Source: Microvelia longipes (taxonomy: Eukaryota > Arthropoda > Insecta > Hemiptera > Veliidae). From it: a stretch of 64,000 nt of DNA. The translations under genes and the position numbers were made by a program. The stretch lies in the NCBI GenBank assembly GCA_018340805.1, contig JACMZG010001913.1, positions 16,379,533 through 16,443,532 on the forward strand. Direction: 5' to 3'. The stretch's first letter is position 1. Every line of letters starts with the position of its first letter. Under the pieces are notes generated by a model that saw nothing but the letters and a program-made list of their open reading frames with translations, ran no database searches and was not told where the DNA came from. Positions 13,214-24,606 of the stretch are shown piece by piece.

Positions 13214-14486
13214 CGTGTTATATAATAATTTTTTGTTATCTACTAATTAAAACATTGGTCAATATAAAACTTTTAATGGAAATTTAATGTAATGCATGGA
13301 ATATTGTAATTTAAGTTTGTTTAAAAAATCATTATATGAGAAAAATATTAATTTTTATTTGTATTTGTTCACTTCTTTCTGATAAGTTAGTTTACTGCTA
13401 AAATGAAGTCATGAATGCTTTATCTTATTTCTTGTCGAAGAATGGGGGCAGTTCCGCTATCATTGGATAAACCGTGGAATCAATTTAAAGTTAAAAGATC
13501 CAATCATTTGCCTCGGATTTATACTCATAATCAGTTTGGAAAATGTTTTTGAAGCGGAAAATTTCCTCTCCCGTGGTTTCGTGGAAAATAGGTATCATGA
13601 AAACGTGAAAAGGAAACAAATGAAAAGAAGGGGGGGGGGGGGTAAAATATAGTTGGAGATGGAAAATGGGAGGTGCCAAAACAGGGTTGGCAGGTTGGAT
13701 TTCCCGAGGGTATGATTCCCCCTTGAAACCACCCTACTAGTGTAATTTTCTACTTGGCCAGGTTTTGGGTCCATCAGATTTCATTGCAGCGGGGGTCCTT
13801 TCGAATTTCCTAAACCACCGTGACGCCATGGTTGATACTCAGACACCTTATAACTGAATAAATAAACCACATGAGATTTTTCCATTTTACGAATAAAAAC
13901 TTTATTCCATCCAATTTTTCGCTCTGATAGTTTCATGAATTTTTTAAACAATCATTATGATTAAATGTATTTATTTATTTAGATAAATAAAATAAAAAAG
14001 ATTTGTTAAATATTGAACCTCGTTCCCTTATCTTTGATTTTAAACACAACAAAAAATATAGACCGCTATTTAAACTACTTAAAACACATCTAAAACTTAT
14101 TTATCCCAAATCACTCGCGTGATAAAATTTTATTTAATATTATATTTAATTTCAATAATGAATATATGTATATAATATATTAAATACTTATAATATGTGT
14201 ATACGTTAAATCTATTGCATACTGATTATATGTATAGTGGCAATTAGCTACAATTTATTTATCATGTTTATAGTTAAACTGCATTATATATCTCATGTAA
14301 GAAATAGAAGCCAAATTGTTAGCATTTTCCAATGGCATAGTAAGTGCTATATACCGTTTTATTAACTCGATCTGAAAATTCGATCTCGATCTGATCTCTC
14401 TAAGGTGTATAAGTAGCGACGCGCATTGGTTGACAAAACTTTGTGTTACAAGAATGATGTTTGTGTTAATTAAATAGAAAAGCAAA
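13212..14486. other. No gene recognised
   Basis: AT-rich; contains a G13 homopolymer near 13630 and no recognisable coding motif. Confidence 0.5.
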
Positions 14487-14810
14487 AGGGGGATGGTACA
14501 TAGGGGCGGAATTTGCATGGTACAATGTGGCCTATGCCAAGCTAAATATCTTGGCCAAACTGGTAGGAACATACTTACTAGGGCTAGGGAACATAGATCA
14601 AGACAGAACAGTAAATTTTATCAACATTTACTTACTCAAAATCACTTTTACGGTCCTCATAAAGGCGGGTTGTTGCATTTTGTTAATAAAGGCCGGAAGA
14701 TGGATTTTTGGAGATAATGGAAATTGAGCGGAGTCAGAACAGAGTAGGTGATTTAAATTTGAATGAGAGAAGATAATTCATCCCTCCTATTAAAAGCAAA
14801 CTGTCTGTCT
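14487..14810 (+). pseudogene. Penelope-like element, GIY-YIG endonuclease remnant (copy 1)
   Basis: A frame at 14493-14717 encodes the GIY-YIG endonuclease domain that ends Penelope-like retroelement polyproteins. Visible are C-G-L-C, then KYLGQTGRNILTRAREH, which carries the GQT-R and EH signatures, then a QHLL..NH block near residue 45. The GIY position reads GIC. In the element this domain nicks target DNA for insertion. After about 14708 the homology moves to another frame (SQNRVGDLNLNERR), so there is a frameshift, then a stop at about 14775. The same C-terminal tail recurs at 39.3 kb (minus) and 48.3 kb. The reverse transcriptase is missing, so the copy is 5'-truncated. A family A repeat begins just downstream. 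Confidence 0.85.
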
Positions 14811-14825
14811 GACTCTGATATCAAG

Positions 14826-15800
14826 TAAAAAAATCGGGTACGGGGTACCTCGGAACTTTTCCTCATTACATCGGATTCACTACGCTCATCCTCCCTGCTT
14901 CGGACTCGCTTCGCTCGTCCTTAGAAATACAGTTCGCTAAATTTTACTGCAACATGCCTTTGGACTTAATTCGCTCGTCTTCAGATAGTAAATGCATTCG
15001 TATCATTCTCAGCGGTCACCCATACAGCACTGACCACGCTAAATGCTCCTTAATTTTTATGATCTAACAAAAATAATAGATAAACTTGTCGTATTAAAAC
15101 AAAACTTAGTGTACTTATTTATTAGGTAATAATATACACTTGTACTGAATTTCAACTCAATTGGACCATCCGAAAGTCAACTACAAGCCGTGGCCTAAGA
15201 AACCGGCAAGGAAGAATTAGACTCATCTCACCGGCACTGATGATGATCGTTATGGTTGAAAGCTGGCTTTGTATATTCAATTATATCGTTGTGGAAAGAC
15301 AAATGCTGTTTACTTCAATTGGACCATTTTCCAATGTTTTGCAATTTAAAAAAAACGTATACAAGTCATTTAATAATTATTGAACTAATACTGTTAATAA
15401 GATCAAACTTGGCACATATGTTATTCGTATACATAGGCACATGCGTGCCAAATGTCAATCCGATCGCATGATTTTTCCGTGTTTTATGATTTTTCAAAAT
15501 TTTTGCGGAGTCATTATTGCGGGTTAATGACGTCATCAAACATTTTTTTCTCGAATAGCACAAATACAGTGGTAGGGTAATTTTTGTACAAAATTTCAGC
15601 TCTGTAGCATAAATACGCTAGGCGCTACGATGATAACAGACACACACACACACATATTTACACACAGAAAACTTTGCGAAAACCACTAAGGAGGCCTTTA
15701 AAACGCCCGAAACGGATAATTCTGGTTTTATCCCGGTTTCGGATTTTTTTACAAACACAATACTTTTCCTATATACCTACGGTATAAATGATGAAAAGTA
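14826..15800 (+). repeat. Family A dispersed repeat, copy 4 (most complete)
   Basis: Best example of the family. 5' end AATCGGGTACGGGGTACCTC; three successive GC-rich hairpin-type motifs (CGGATTCACTACGCTCATCC, GGACTCGCTTCGCTCGTCC, then GGACTTAATTCGCTCGTC); a TTGGCACATATGTTATTCG block; ACACACACACACATATTTAC; 3' end ACCTACGGTATAAATGATG followed by AAAAGTAAAA. The 3' end can fold (TTTTCC..TACC/GGTA..GGAAAA type). It is about 0.81 kb once the insert at 15170-15314 is removed. No open frame of note; class unknown. Confidence 0.9.
15170..15314 (+). mobile_element. 145-bp Penelope terminal-repeat insert with hammerhead-like core
   Basis: This segment interrupts family A copy 4. It is bounded by the 13-bp direct duplication TCAATTGGACCAT (15157-15169 and 15315-15327), so it inserted as a discrete unit. 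Inside is ACCGGCACTGATGATGATC, then GGTTGAAAGCTGGC. CTGATGA (15237-15243), a 4-bp helix II with wobble pairs and GAAA (15258-15261) form a hammerhead-like core, and the flanks CCGGC/GCTGG can pair. The 3' part (TCGTTGTGGAAAGAC) aligns with the tail of the Penelope 3' region at about 48725. Hammerhead motifs are known in Penelope terminal repeats; activity here is not shown. Confidence 0.7.
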
Positions 15801-16142
15801 AAAACAGAGAATCGTTCTTCTTCCTTCTTAACATGTCTCTCTACAGGTTAAAGCGCATTGCCTATAAAGTTTTGTTTTGTGGAGAGACTTCGTAGTTCTC
15901 ATTATTTGTAATGAACTCCATTCACTCTCATCCTAAGCATTAACTAATTATTACTTTTTTCATGGCAAATTCGTCGCTATCTCCACCATCAATAATACCG
16001 TAACTACCGCCATAACTCGGAGACTCACTATGATATACTTATCACGGCCGTCTTGACATGAAAATCTTATTTTTTGAATCCAGTGGTGGTAATAATCCAA
16101 AATCGCAAATTTATGACTTTACCCCTTTCTTGCGGGGGTGCG
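15801..16142. other. No gene recognised
   Basis: AT-rich, nothing supported. Confidence 0.5.
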
Positions 16143-16266
<124 letters not shown>

Positions 16267-17230
16267 TGATCAGTGTGTCCTCCCTTTCAATAAATCCATC
16301 CCCACCCCTACTTCCCTTTATGACCCCAAACTCTTAAGCTAAATTTGTTAAAAAAATAAAAAAGTACTTTGCTATTCAACTAAAACCCGTCATATTACAG
16401 ATTCCCATTTAATTGGAAATTGTTTCCCTATTAACAAAAACTCTTAATTGAAAAACCCTGTTTTTTCCAATCAGTCAATTTTCCAATTTCACTGGTTTTG
16501 TTAACTAGGGGGGAAAAGTTGAAAATAAGAGAGCTTTTATTTGAAAAAATCAAATGTTTCAAAAAACAATTCAAATCAGTTTTTCCTCTCTTTATTGTTT
16601 TTTACGTTTTTTTGATTGGTCGGATCAATTTTTACCAATTTTCATTGGAACAATACAATTTACCCTCTTTTCTCTTCTGTGAAATTTCAAACCAATTATC
16701 TTTATACCTGTATTAATTGATAAATTTCAATATAAATGCTTTAAAAATATCCAATTTATTTTATATCGAATATCGAAACAATTTTTAATATTTTTTTTTA
16801 TTAAATGAATTGATTATAACTGACTTTGTTTTATATTTAATACTTTTAATAGGAAATTATGCGAATTTTTATCATTAAATTACGTTTATGAGGTTGTACG
16901 GATGGCTAAAGTGGAGAGGGATCGATTCCGTTTGGCCTCCTAATTTTAAAAATATATGTCCTAGTTCTGTTTGTGTAAAATTGTAACGTCACAATCCAAG
17001 TTATGACATCATACATTAAAAAAAACTTGCTATAGGCAAACTTAAAGTAGCATATAAACATTGTCTTATATTATTAGGTTACATACCTACTACATTATAA
17101 ACACCCACTAGGTGTTTGTATGTATGTTAATTGGTGTAGGCACCCTACTAACCTTTGAAGAAGAAAATAGAGACAAAAATTAAATCAAAACATACGACAT
17201 TATTTCGAGTAATGATTTTTTACGATATGT
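16267..17230. other. No gene recognised
   Basis: AT-rich with many CAATTTTCC/GGAAATTG-like words (16390-16690) but no consistent period and no coding homology. Confidence 0.5.
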
Positions 17231-17752
17231 TAAATCGGGTACGAGGTTCCTCGGAACTTTTCCACATCACATCGGATTCACTACGCTCTTTTTCATACTT
17301 TGGATTCGCTCAACAAATATACTCGTCTTCAGAATATACAATTCGTTACACTTATACTGCAACAAGTCGCTTCGCTTGTCCTCAGATAGTCAATACGTCT
17401 GTTTTCTTTCCAGCAGCACTGAAACGCTCGATGCTGATTAAATTTTGATCCATAAAAAATTAAGGATATACTTGTCGTATTGTAACGAAACTTGATGAAC
17501 TTATTTATTACGTAAAGGTATATACACGAATTTCAACTCAAGCAGATTATTTTCCGATTTTTTAGAATTTATTTAAAAAAACGTATAAAAGTTATTTAAT
17601 TGAACTAATAAAAATATTTTCCGAATTACACAACTACACATAGACTGATTTTGGACAAAGTTTTAACACTCTAGCATAAATACACTGGGAGCTATGATGA
17701 TAACAGACACAGACACACACATACACACATATATATATACAGACACGAAATC
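17231..17752 (+). repeat. Family A dispersed repeat, copy 5
   Basis: 5' end AATCGGGTACGAGGTTCCTC; hairpin motifs partly decayed; ends in the ACAGACACAGACACACACAT block without the 3' terminus. A LINE remnant starts about 70 bp later. Confidence 0.85.
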
Positions 17753-17819
17753 TTTATAAGCTGTCACAAAGTTATTTCTCAAAACGTTCTACAAAGCTTA
17801 TACTCAATCATTTAGCTAT

Positions 17820-18709
17820 ATCATCTCCAGTTTCTCAAGGCAGTCCACAAGCCTCCTGTTCAGCACCAGGTTTCTGGATCGTGTTGTATAACCCTCTACT
17901 TAAAATGAAGTACCCAGTTCATTCCTCTGCATTTGCATTCGCCGACGACTATTGTATATGTGTGGCTGGTCCGTCGACTCTTGAAGTCGAACTGTTAGCA
18001 AATAAGGTTTTAAGCATGGTGAATAAATGGGCTTCAACCAATAAGATTGTTTTCTATGAAAATAATCTTCCATCTATGAATAGATGTTCCACGGATTTCA
18101 GTTTCTTTGGGTGTTAATGGTTTGAAACAAGTCGAGTGATTGAAGTACCTTGGGGTATACTTTACGCAGAATTTGGACTGGAGTCATCACATTCAACTGA
18201 TCAGTGAAAAGAGCCTTCAAACTGTAAACGCCTTATCTCGTTTTGCCAAAGTGCACTCGGGCTTAGGTTACGGCGCTTTGAAAACAATCTACACAGGTGC
18301 TTTTTTCCCAATGCTTTTGTATACCGTTTCAGTATGGTTTGAAGGACTTAAACAAAAAAGAAACAGACTATTATTAGAAAGAGTTCACCGATTGTTTGCT
18401 ATACGCTTAATCAAAGGCTACAGAACCATATCTTTTAATGCTGCATGCATCATTGCGGGAATAACACCAATATATCTGCAAGCAGAGGAGATGTTTTCCA
18501 TCGACTTAGTGAAGTCGTTAGGTGGTGCTTTAGATGAACTGTCCAGTGAGAATCTTGATAGACCTGTTAAAGTACAACATTGGACTCATCCATCTTTATT
18601 TTTAAAAGTTAAACAAAACCCATCGTTTGTGATCTTCAAGTATACACGGATGGCAGTAAGACGGACAGCTTTGTGGGTTGTGCTTTTATTGTTTACAAAA
18701 ATGATTTAA
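17820..18709 (+). pseudogene. LINE reverse transcriptase remnant (Jockey/R1-like), copy 1
   Basis: Part of a non-LTR retrotransposon ORF2. The core RT motifs appear in order: SQGSPQASCSAPGFW (equivalent of the PQGS block), then FAFADDYCICVAG with the catalytic F-A-D-D, then KYLGVYFTQNLDW and a thumb-like region ending YGALKTIYTGAFFPMLLYT. The polyprotein then enters RNase H (YTDGSKTDSFVGCAFIVY, about 18640-18690). Defects: a frameshift between about 18050 and 18113, an in-frame TGA at 18137, and a shift back near 18640. The 5' half (endonuclease, early RT) is absent. The 3' part is cut off where the palindrome at 18726 starts. The RNase H fragment at 25.7-26.2 kb could belong to the same family. 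Confidence 0.9.
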
Positions 18710-18755
18710 ATAAATCATTTGGTTGAAATAAATTTCAACCAATGTAATGATAACA

Positions 18756-18797
18756 AAACCGGATTTCAACCTAATACAGGTCATCCTCAGTGCCGGT
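18756..18797 (-). ncRNA. Hammerhead-ribozyme-like core (left palindrome arm)
   Basis: Minus-strand CTGAGGA, helix II GACCT/AGGTT with a GTATT loop, then GAAA. Flanks ACCGG and CCGGT can pair. It fits the CUGANGA...GAAA consensus; a cleavage site and helix I are not convincing by eye. Confidence 0.5.
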
Positions 18798-18910
18798 GAG
18801 AAGGAGCTAATTTTTCCTCTTGAGTCTTGTTACAAGATTTGAGACTGGATGCAGACTGTCTCAAATCTTGTAACAAGACTCAAGAGGAAAAATTAGCTTC
18901 TTCTCACCAG

Positions 18911-18950
18911 CACTGAGGATGACCTGTATTAGGTTGAAATCCGGTTTTGT
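18911..18950 (+). ncRNA. Hammerhead-ribozyme-like core (right palindrome arm)
   Basis: CTGAGGA (18913-18919), GACCT/AGGTT helix II, GAAA (18936-18939), then TCCGG. Same element as the left arm with one change in the flank (CCAG instead of CCGG). Confidence 0.5.
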
Positions 18951-18977
18951 CATCCTTACATTGGTTGAAATTTATTT

Positions 18978-19680
18978 GTGGATTGATTTACATCCTTAAT
19001 ATTACTAGATACCGCACGCGACGGTACCAATGTCTATATGCAATGTATTGTTAATATGAACGGAATATGTTATAACAACGGATAAATTGGTCTATTGCTA
19101 CACCAGAAAACTCTATTTTTGGTAATTCTTTATACACTATACCATTTATATTTGGTACTTTGTCTTTTGATTATAAATAAAGCTTGAGTTTATTCTTATA
19201 ATGCAAGTTCTTGGTACTCAAAGATAGATAAAAAATCAAGTATGGCATAAAGAATGCTGTACAGAAACGGATGAAAAGATTGGCAAGGAAAATGGGGAAA
19301 ATTGTAAGGCTCGCTTACAGCCTGGTCTCCTGGGAAATCAAACGCACCCTTATCTCACAGGAACATAGAGTACAGTGAATTTCCAACAATACCTCGACTA
19401 TTTTCCTACTTTCCCTGCCTTAAACGAAAAACCTTTTGAAACAGAAGCGAAAACATTTCAGCTGTAAATGAAACATAAACTATGCAAGAGACTCGCGATA
19501 TTTCTTACCTGTAGAATTGCCTCATTTTTATTTCTTCGAATCTAAATGTAGATATAGATTTTTCTTCTCGTTTTATTGATAAAATACAGAAAAACTGAAT
19601 TTTAAAGAAAATAGAAAACAAACTAAAGTACTTTTAGACACTATTGCATTGATTTGGGGGTCCAAATAATCCGTTCCGCA
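18978..19680. other. No gene recognised
   Basis: The first tens of bases look like Penelope tail sequence (GTGGATTG). The rest is unclassified, and I do not see the interrupted LINE resume. Confidence 0.5.
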
Positions 19681-20185
19681 ATTACACCAGTGGTGTAATG
19701 GTTATCACGTGCACCTGCCACCCAGACAGTCCGGGTTCGATCCCCGTCGGGGCCTCTAGGATTTTTATGAGAGGGATGAAATTCCTTTTACTTGCCGTCC
19801 TTCGAAAGGGACGTTGAGCTGGTGGTTCCGAGCCAGTGCGATGTCAGGTACTCGTAAAAGATCCATAATCCTAAATGAACCTGGGTTTAGGCAAAATTTA
19901 GGACCCGCGATAGTAGTTTATATTAAATACATTTATGTTTCTGCTTTATGGGTTCGAGAGCAGGAAAGGCTGGTCTGCCAGTGGGGCACGTGTTGTTTCT
20001 TGTTGAAGCTATAGAAATTTAGAGTTAAGTTACGGGTCTTTTGTGGATTAGTCGTAAAATGCCTGCGTTATGGACTCATAACGCATTATACTATCTTCTA
20101 TCTAAGGAAGTCAGTAAAAAGGGCCCAACAACGCGGCCTACTTGCTTGGTAATTTATCACCTCTCCCTAATTACTATCACTAGAC
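19681..20185 (+). repeat. Long tRNA-derived SINE, copy 1
   Basis: The head (about 19683-19755) has an A box GTGGTGTAATGGTTATCAC and a B box GTCCGGGTTCGATCCCCG, typical of RNA polymerase III internal promoters. The body contains GGGCCTCTAGGATTTTTATG, GTCAGGTACTCGTAAAAGAT and GGCAAAATTTAGGACCCG. The 3' part has AGGGCCCAACAACGCGGCCT and ends ATTACTATCA. The same order of blocks occurs at 41398-41921, so this is a genuine family. No clear target-site duplication for this copy. Confidence 0.8.
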
Positions 20186-20667
20186 ATTATTTGTAAGTTG
20201 TGCCGCATATATTCACTTTTAAATAAAAATATCAAAAAAATTCTAACCGATTCAAAACAATATTTATAGGTTACGGTAAAATGCCGATGTAAATAACTTC
20301 TAGAATTCCCGGTGTTTTCTGGAAGTCATGACTTTCGACTGTGCAAACCTGAAATACATATTCAAAATCTTAATTAAATCAAAAGACTCCGCTGAAATAT
20401 AGAAGTGACCATATGATTCTTAAATATATGTATCTTGTGCCCGCGCAGTTTAACAAAACTTTTTAAAATTCAGAAGTGTTATTTTTTGAAAATATATTTA
20501 TTGAATAAATTAATTACAATTACAAAGTGTATGGATTAAAGATTAGTCTGTTCGTGATAACTCCTCGGTCTAAGCAGAACAGGCGTTGATTTAATACTAA
20601 TAAGAAAAATTTCTGAGGTAGAAGACTGCAAAACAATAAATAAATTATAAAATTGTATTCATATGTG
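20186..20667. other. No gene recognised
   Basis: AT-rich, nothing supported. Confidence 0.5.
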
Positions 20668-21007
20668 ATTTTAGATGATTAATGATTTGGCTTGAAGTCG
20701 AGGATAGACCCCATTTGCTCTGCAATACTATCACCATTTTAGATGATTAATGATTTGGGTTGAAGTCGAGGATAGACCCCATTTGCACTGCATACTATCA
20801 CCATTTTAGATGATTAATGATTTGGGTTGAAGTCGAGGATAGACCCCATTTGCACTGCATACTATCACCATTTTAGATGATTAATGATTTGGGTTGAAGT
20901 CGAAGGATAGACCCCATTTGGCACTGCATACTATCACCACTGATTAATGATTTTGGGTGAAGTCGGGAAGACGCCCATTTGCACTGCATATATCCATTTT
21001 AGATGAT
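20668..21007. repeat. Tandem repeat, 67-bp unit, about five copies
   Basis: Units begin ATTTTAGATGATTAATGATT and include GAAGTCGAGGATAGACCCCA and CTGCATACTATCACC. Starts at 20668, 20736, 20803 and 20870, then a decayed fifth unit. The middle units are almost identical, the last is ragged. Confidence 0.9.
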
Positions 21008-21080
21008 ACTGCATTCATTATGTCGTAAAAGTATTGTTTTGTAATTTTGTAAATTATCTAGTTAATGTGTATTTATCCTA

Positions 21081-21876
21081 TACGAAAATCGGGTACGGGG
21101 TACCTCAGAATTTTTTCTCAGTACATCGGATTCGCTACGCTCATCTTCGTCACTTCGGACTCGCTTCTCTTGTCCTCAGAATATACAGTCATTAAATTTA
21201 TACTTCAACGCCTCTTCAGACTCTCTTTGCTCGTCGTCAAAAAGTAAATACACCTGTTTCATTCCCAGAGGCCACCCATCCAGGCACTGACCATGCTCGA
21301 TGCTGCTTACATTTATGATCCAAAAAATATCGTTGATATACTTATTGCATTAAAACGAAACTTTGTGTACTTATTTAATACGTAAAGGTTCACACTTGTA
21401 CGAATTTCAACTTAATTGGATTATTTGTCCAATTTTACCATTTTTTAAAAAACGTACACAAGTCATCCGATAAAAATGGAACTAAAGCTAAATAAAAGAT
21501 GAAACTTGGCACATATTTTATTCTTATATATGGCTACATGCGTGCCAAATCTCAAATTGAAAAGCAGCATTTTTCCGCGTTTTATAATCTGTCGAAACTT
21601 TTGCTGAGTCGTTATTGCGGTTTAATGACGTCGTAAAAAATATTTTTCGAATAGCAAAACTAAACCTATATACTTACTGATTTTAGTACAAAGTTTCAAC
21701 TTTTTAGCATAAATACACATCTACGATGATAACACACACAGACAGAAAACCATGTGAAAACAACTCAGGAGGTTTTATAAACACCTGAAACGAACAATTC
21801 CGGCGATATTCCGGTTTCAGATTTTTTTTCAAATTCAATAATTTTCCTTTATACCTACGGTATAAATAAGGAAAAG
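21081..21876 (+). repeat. Family A dispersed repeat, copy 6
   Basis: Nearly complete. 5' end AATCGGGTACGGGGTACCTC, hairpin motif GGACTCGCTTCTCTTGTCC, TTGGCACATATTTTATTC, and 3' end ACCTACGGTATAAATAAGG. Length about 795 bp, in line with copy 4 without its insert. Confidence 0.9.
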
Positions 21877-23274
21877 TGGAAAACCAATTTACTCCTTGTT
21901 TTTTCATAGCTTCAAGTTTCGACTTAACATGAATTGTAGTTTATCCTTACATTATTGACTTTCCAACTTATTTTCTCTAAAGTCAGCAAAAGAGAAAACC
22001 TTTTAAACATTTTATTTGCAAATAAAAGAAAAACAGGGAAAAGCTTAAGTTAATAAGAAAACCCTAAGTTTAACCTAACAAAAAATAAATAAATAAAAAA
22101 ATCTATAAAAAAGAGGTAGAATTTGATATAATTCCTTATTGAATCGGTTAAGGAGGGAGTGGCTTCTTATTTGAGATAAAAAAACGTCTCCAAGAAGCTT
22201 TCTATTGAGATCGATTTGAGAGGAAAAAATAAAGTAAGTAAACGATTTTCTTCTTGGTAAAAAATATAAACTTTAGGGAGGGAATTACTTTGGGAAAACA
22301 AGGTTGATAGTTGATGTGAAGAATTTGAAGAAAAGAGAAAAAACGAATTGTACAAGTGTATTAGTTGAGTCACTATAGTGGAAGCTTGAGGAAAAATATA
22401 TATAAAATAGAGGGTCAACACGAGGCCATTTATAGAAATTACTTGATAGCCTATGTTATTTTGTCCAGATTCTTTTAGACGTATTGAACATTTGATTTTT
22501 TATATTAAATAGTTATCTGATTTTTTATTTAATTTTGAACTAAATCATATAATTACTTTTCTTACTTATTTATTTAATTTAAGTGAGATGTTAAATGGCG
22601 ATGGCAGTTATGGGTGAAACTTTCAATTTTGATAACCTAGAAGAACTTAAAAAATAGAAACATAAAAGCATATACCAACATCATTCTGATACTCGGTAGA
22701 ACCAAAGAATATATAGATAAAGATTGTCCTGAGATTTATTATTTCCAACAACCAATTGTTAGTTCCGTTGCCAGTTAGTTGGAGCGCTAGTGTGTAATTT
22801 GGTAGTTGCACCATGCCATCTACGAGAATGCGCCACTATCGTCTTATTTTCAGCAAACTACTTCTGGCAAAAAACTGATCTATCGTTAGAAATTACCAAT
22901 TTTAAGTAGATACTCGTGAAGTTAAAATGGTAATCTTTATTACCATTTTAACTTAACTTAACGAGATGATTTCATAATAATAAATTGAAAAAGCGGGAAA
23001 AATTGAAATTTGTATGGTAATGAGAGTTAGTGTTAGAGCTGCCGCTAGATAGCAGCACCGAGTTTAACTTTAACTTATGTATCACGCTCATGTTTTGCTT
23101 CCGGCATTCTATACCTATTCTATTTAACTTTAAATTAGTTAACTTTAAATTCTTTAACAATCGGTCAAAACATGGTCCTAAACTCTCAGAAGTGGTCTCA
23201 ACCTCTGGAATATCGACTATATTTCCATCAACCCATATTTTTGTTAACTTTTCCTCTTTTTATATTATATTTTA
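21877..23274. other. No gene recognised; one perfect hairpin
   Basis: AT-rich. A perfect hairpin lies at 22919-22954: arms AAGTTAAAATGGTAAT and ATTACCATTTTAACTT around CTTT. Otherwise nothing supported. Confidence 0.55.
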
Positions 23275-23362
23275 TATATCGTCGGTAAATAAGGGAAATT
23301 GTCGTGTTTGCAAATATTCAAAACTAGGATTTCACCTTAATTATCCGTTTTAGGTGTTTTTA
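23275..23362 (-). repeat. Family A repeat, 3'-end fragment (copy 7)
   Basis: Inverted fragment with GTCGTGTTTGCAAATATTC and TTATCCGTTTTAGGTGTTTT, matching only the last 90 bp of the family. Confidence 0.65.
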
Positions 23363-24165
23363 CACCTAACCTAAGTATTAGCGTCACATCAATTTATTTT
23401 TTCTAATTTTCTAATGAAAATGTGATCAAATTAGCATAAACTGAGCTTCAAATGAGTGCAAATAATGTTGTGCTGTGTAGTCTATTATCCGTGGGATAAA
23501 TATGCGCGTTTTCTATGAAAAATTCAAAATAATTAAATAACAAGTTGTTACTCTACTGCTCAGGTTATTAAATATATACCAAAAAATTAAATGATTTTAA
23601 AAAATTCAAAGAAAATTCCACCCGCGTGAGGGCCTCCGCGACAAGAAAATTCGCTAAAATACTGACATTTACTTCCCAGGAGTGGACTAACTGTGGATGG
23701 ATGCCATTTTTGAATGTGTAGGACCATGTTTTCTTAAAATTTATAAGGATTTAACATTGAATCGTTGTGAAAAAGAAAATACATAAATACATAAAAAGAA
23801 AATTTATAGATAAAAGTCATCGACTTCGCCTCTAGATTTAAACAGTAGCCTTTTCATGGCAATCCTTTTGCTTACGCATTAGGAACATACAAAATCAAGA
23901 ATGCTATTTCGTGTTTTTGTTTTACAATTAATTAGAGCTAAAACATGAAGTAGATAAGTGCACTTGTACATTTAAACGCATTTGACACTAGAATGCTTTA
24001 AACTTTTAGACTTAGACTTATATTACTAGAGGAGGCATACCATATCTCAATACATAATTAGGATTAAACATCTTTTTGGGGCTCTCAGGGGCTCTATGTA
24101 ACCTCACTGATAATTACTCTAAATGGGTGTTAAGGTTATAATAAATCAATTTTTACTGCCTTTTC
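23363..24165. other. Repeat family D fragment and unclassified DNA
   Basis: 23450-23590 (CTGAGCTTCAAATGAGTGCA, then CTACTGCTCAGGTTATTAAA) matches 49480-49610, so it is a dispersed repeat (family D) of unknown class. The rest shows nothing I can support. Confidence 0.6.
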
Positions 24166-24606
24166 AAATTGAAAATAAATTCAATTGAGTTGAAATTCGG
24201 AGCAAGTTTCATGTATATCCATACTTTACGACCAAGTTTCATGTATATCCATACTTTACGACCAAGTTTCATGTTTATTCATACTTTACGACCAAGTTTC
24301 ATGTTTATTCATACTTTACGACCAAGTTTCATGTATATCCATACTTTACGACATGTATATCTATGACTAGTGTTGGATAATAAAAGTTAAGCAGTATCGA
24401 GCGTGGTCCGTGCCTGAATAGGTAACCGATGGGAATGAAACAAATATATTTACTATCTGAGGATGAGCGAAATTAGTGCGAAAAGGTGTTGTAGTATAAT
24501 TTAACGTCTTGTATATTCTGAGGACGAGAACCGAAGTAGGGAAGATGAGCGTAGCGAATCCGATGTGATGAGGAAAAATTTCGAGGTACCCCGTACTCGA
24601 TTTTTT
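24166..24606 (-). repeat. Family A repeat copy 8 with internal tandem amplification
   Basis: Inverted copy ending at GAGGTACCCCGTACTCGATT. In place of the segment that normally reads (inverted) CCAAGTTTCG...TATATCCATG it carries about five tandem 30-bp units, ACCAAGTTTCATGTATATCC plus ATACTTTACG (24206-24352). These look like a local amplification of element sequence. Because 30 is divisible by 3, the units give a spurious repetitive open frame. Confidence 0.85.

Larger units (their letters stand above)
18726..18977. repeat. Near-perfect palindrome with a Penelope terminal sequence in each arm
   Basis: Arms 18726-18845 and 18858-18977, 120 bp each, around a 12-nt loop (TGGATGCAGACT). I count about four mismatches. 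Reading outward from the centre, each arm contains CAGCACTGAGGATGACCTG (or CCGGCACTGAGGATGACCTG), then TATTAGGTTGAAATCCGG, a hammerhead-like core. It is then followed by a tail resembling the Penelope 3' end at 48.7 kb. The arrangement is two Penelope terminal segments head to head. It sits directly against the truncated LINE. Confidence 0.9.

Noticed and set aside
24169..24366. Repetitive 65-codon frame with HTLRPSFM repeats
   Set aside because: It is the 30-bp tandem array inside family A copy 8, not a gene.
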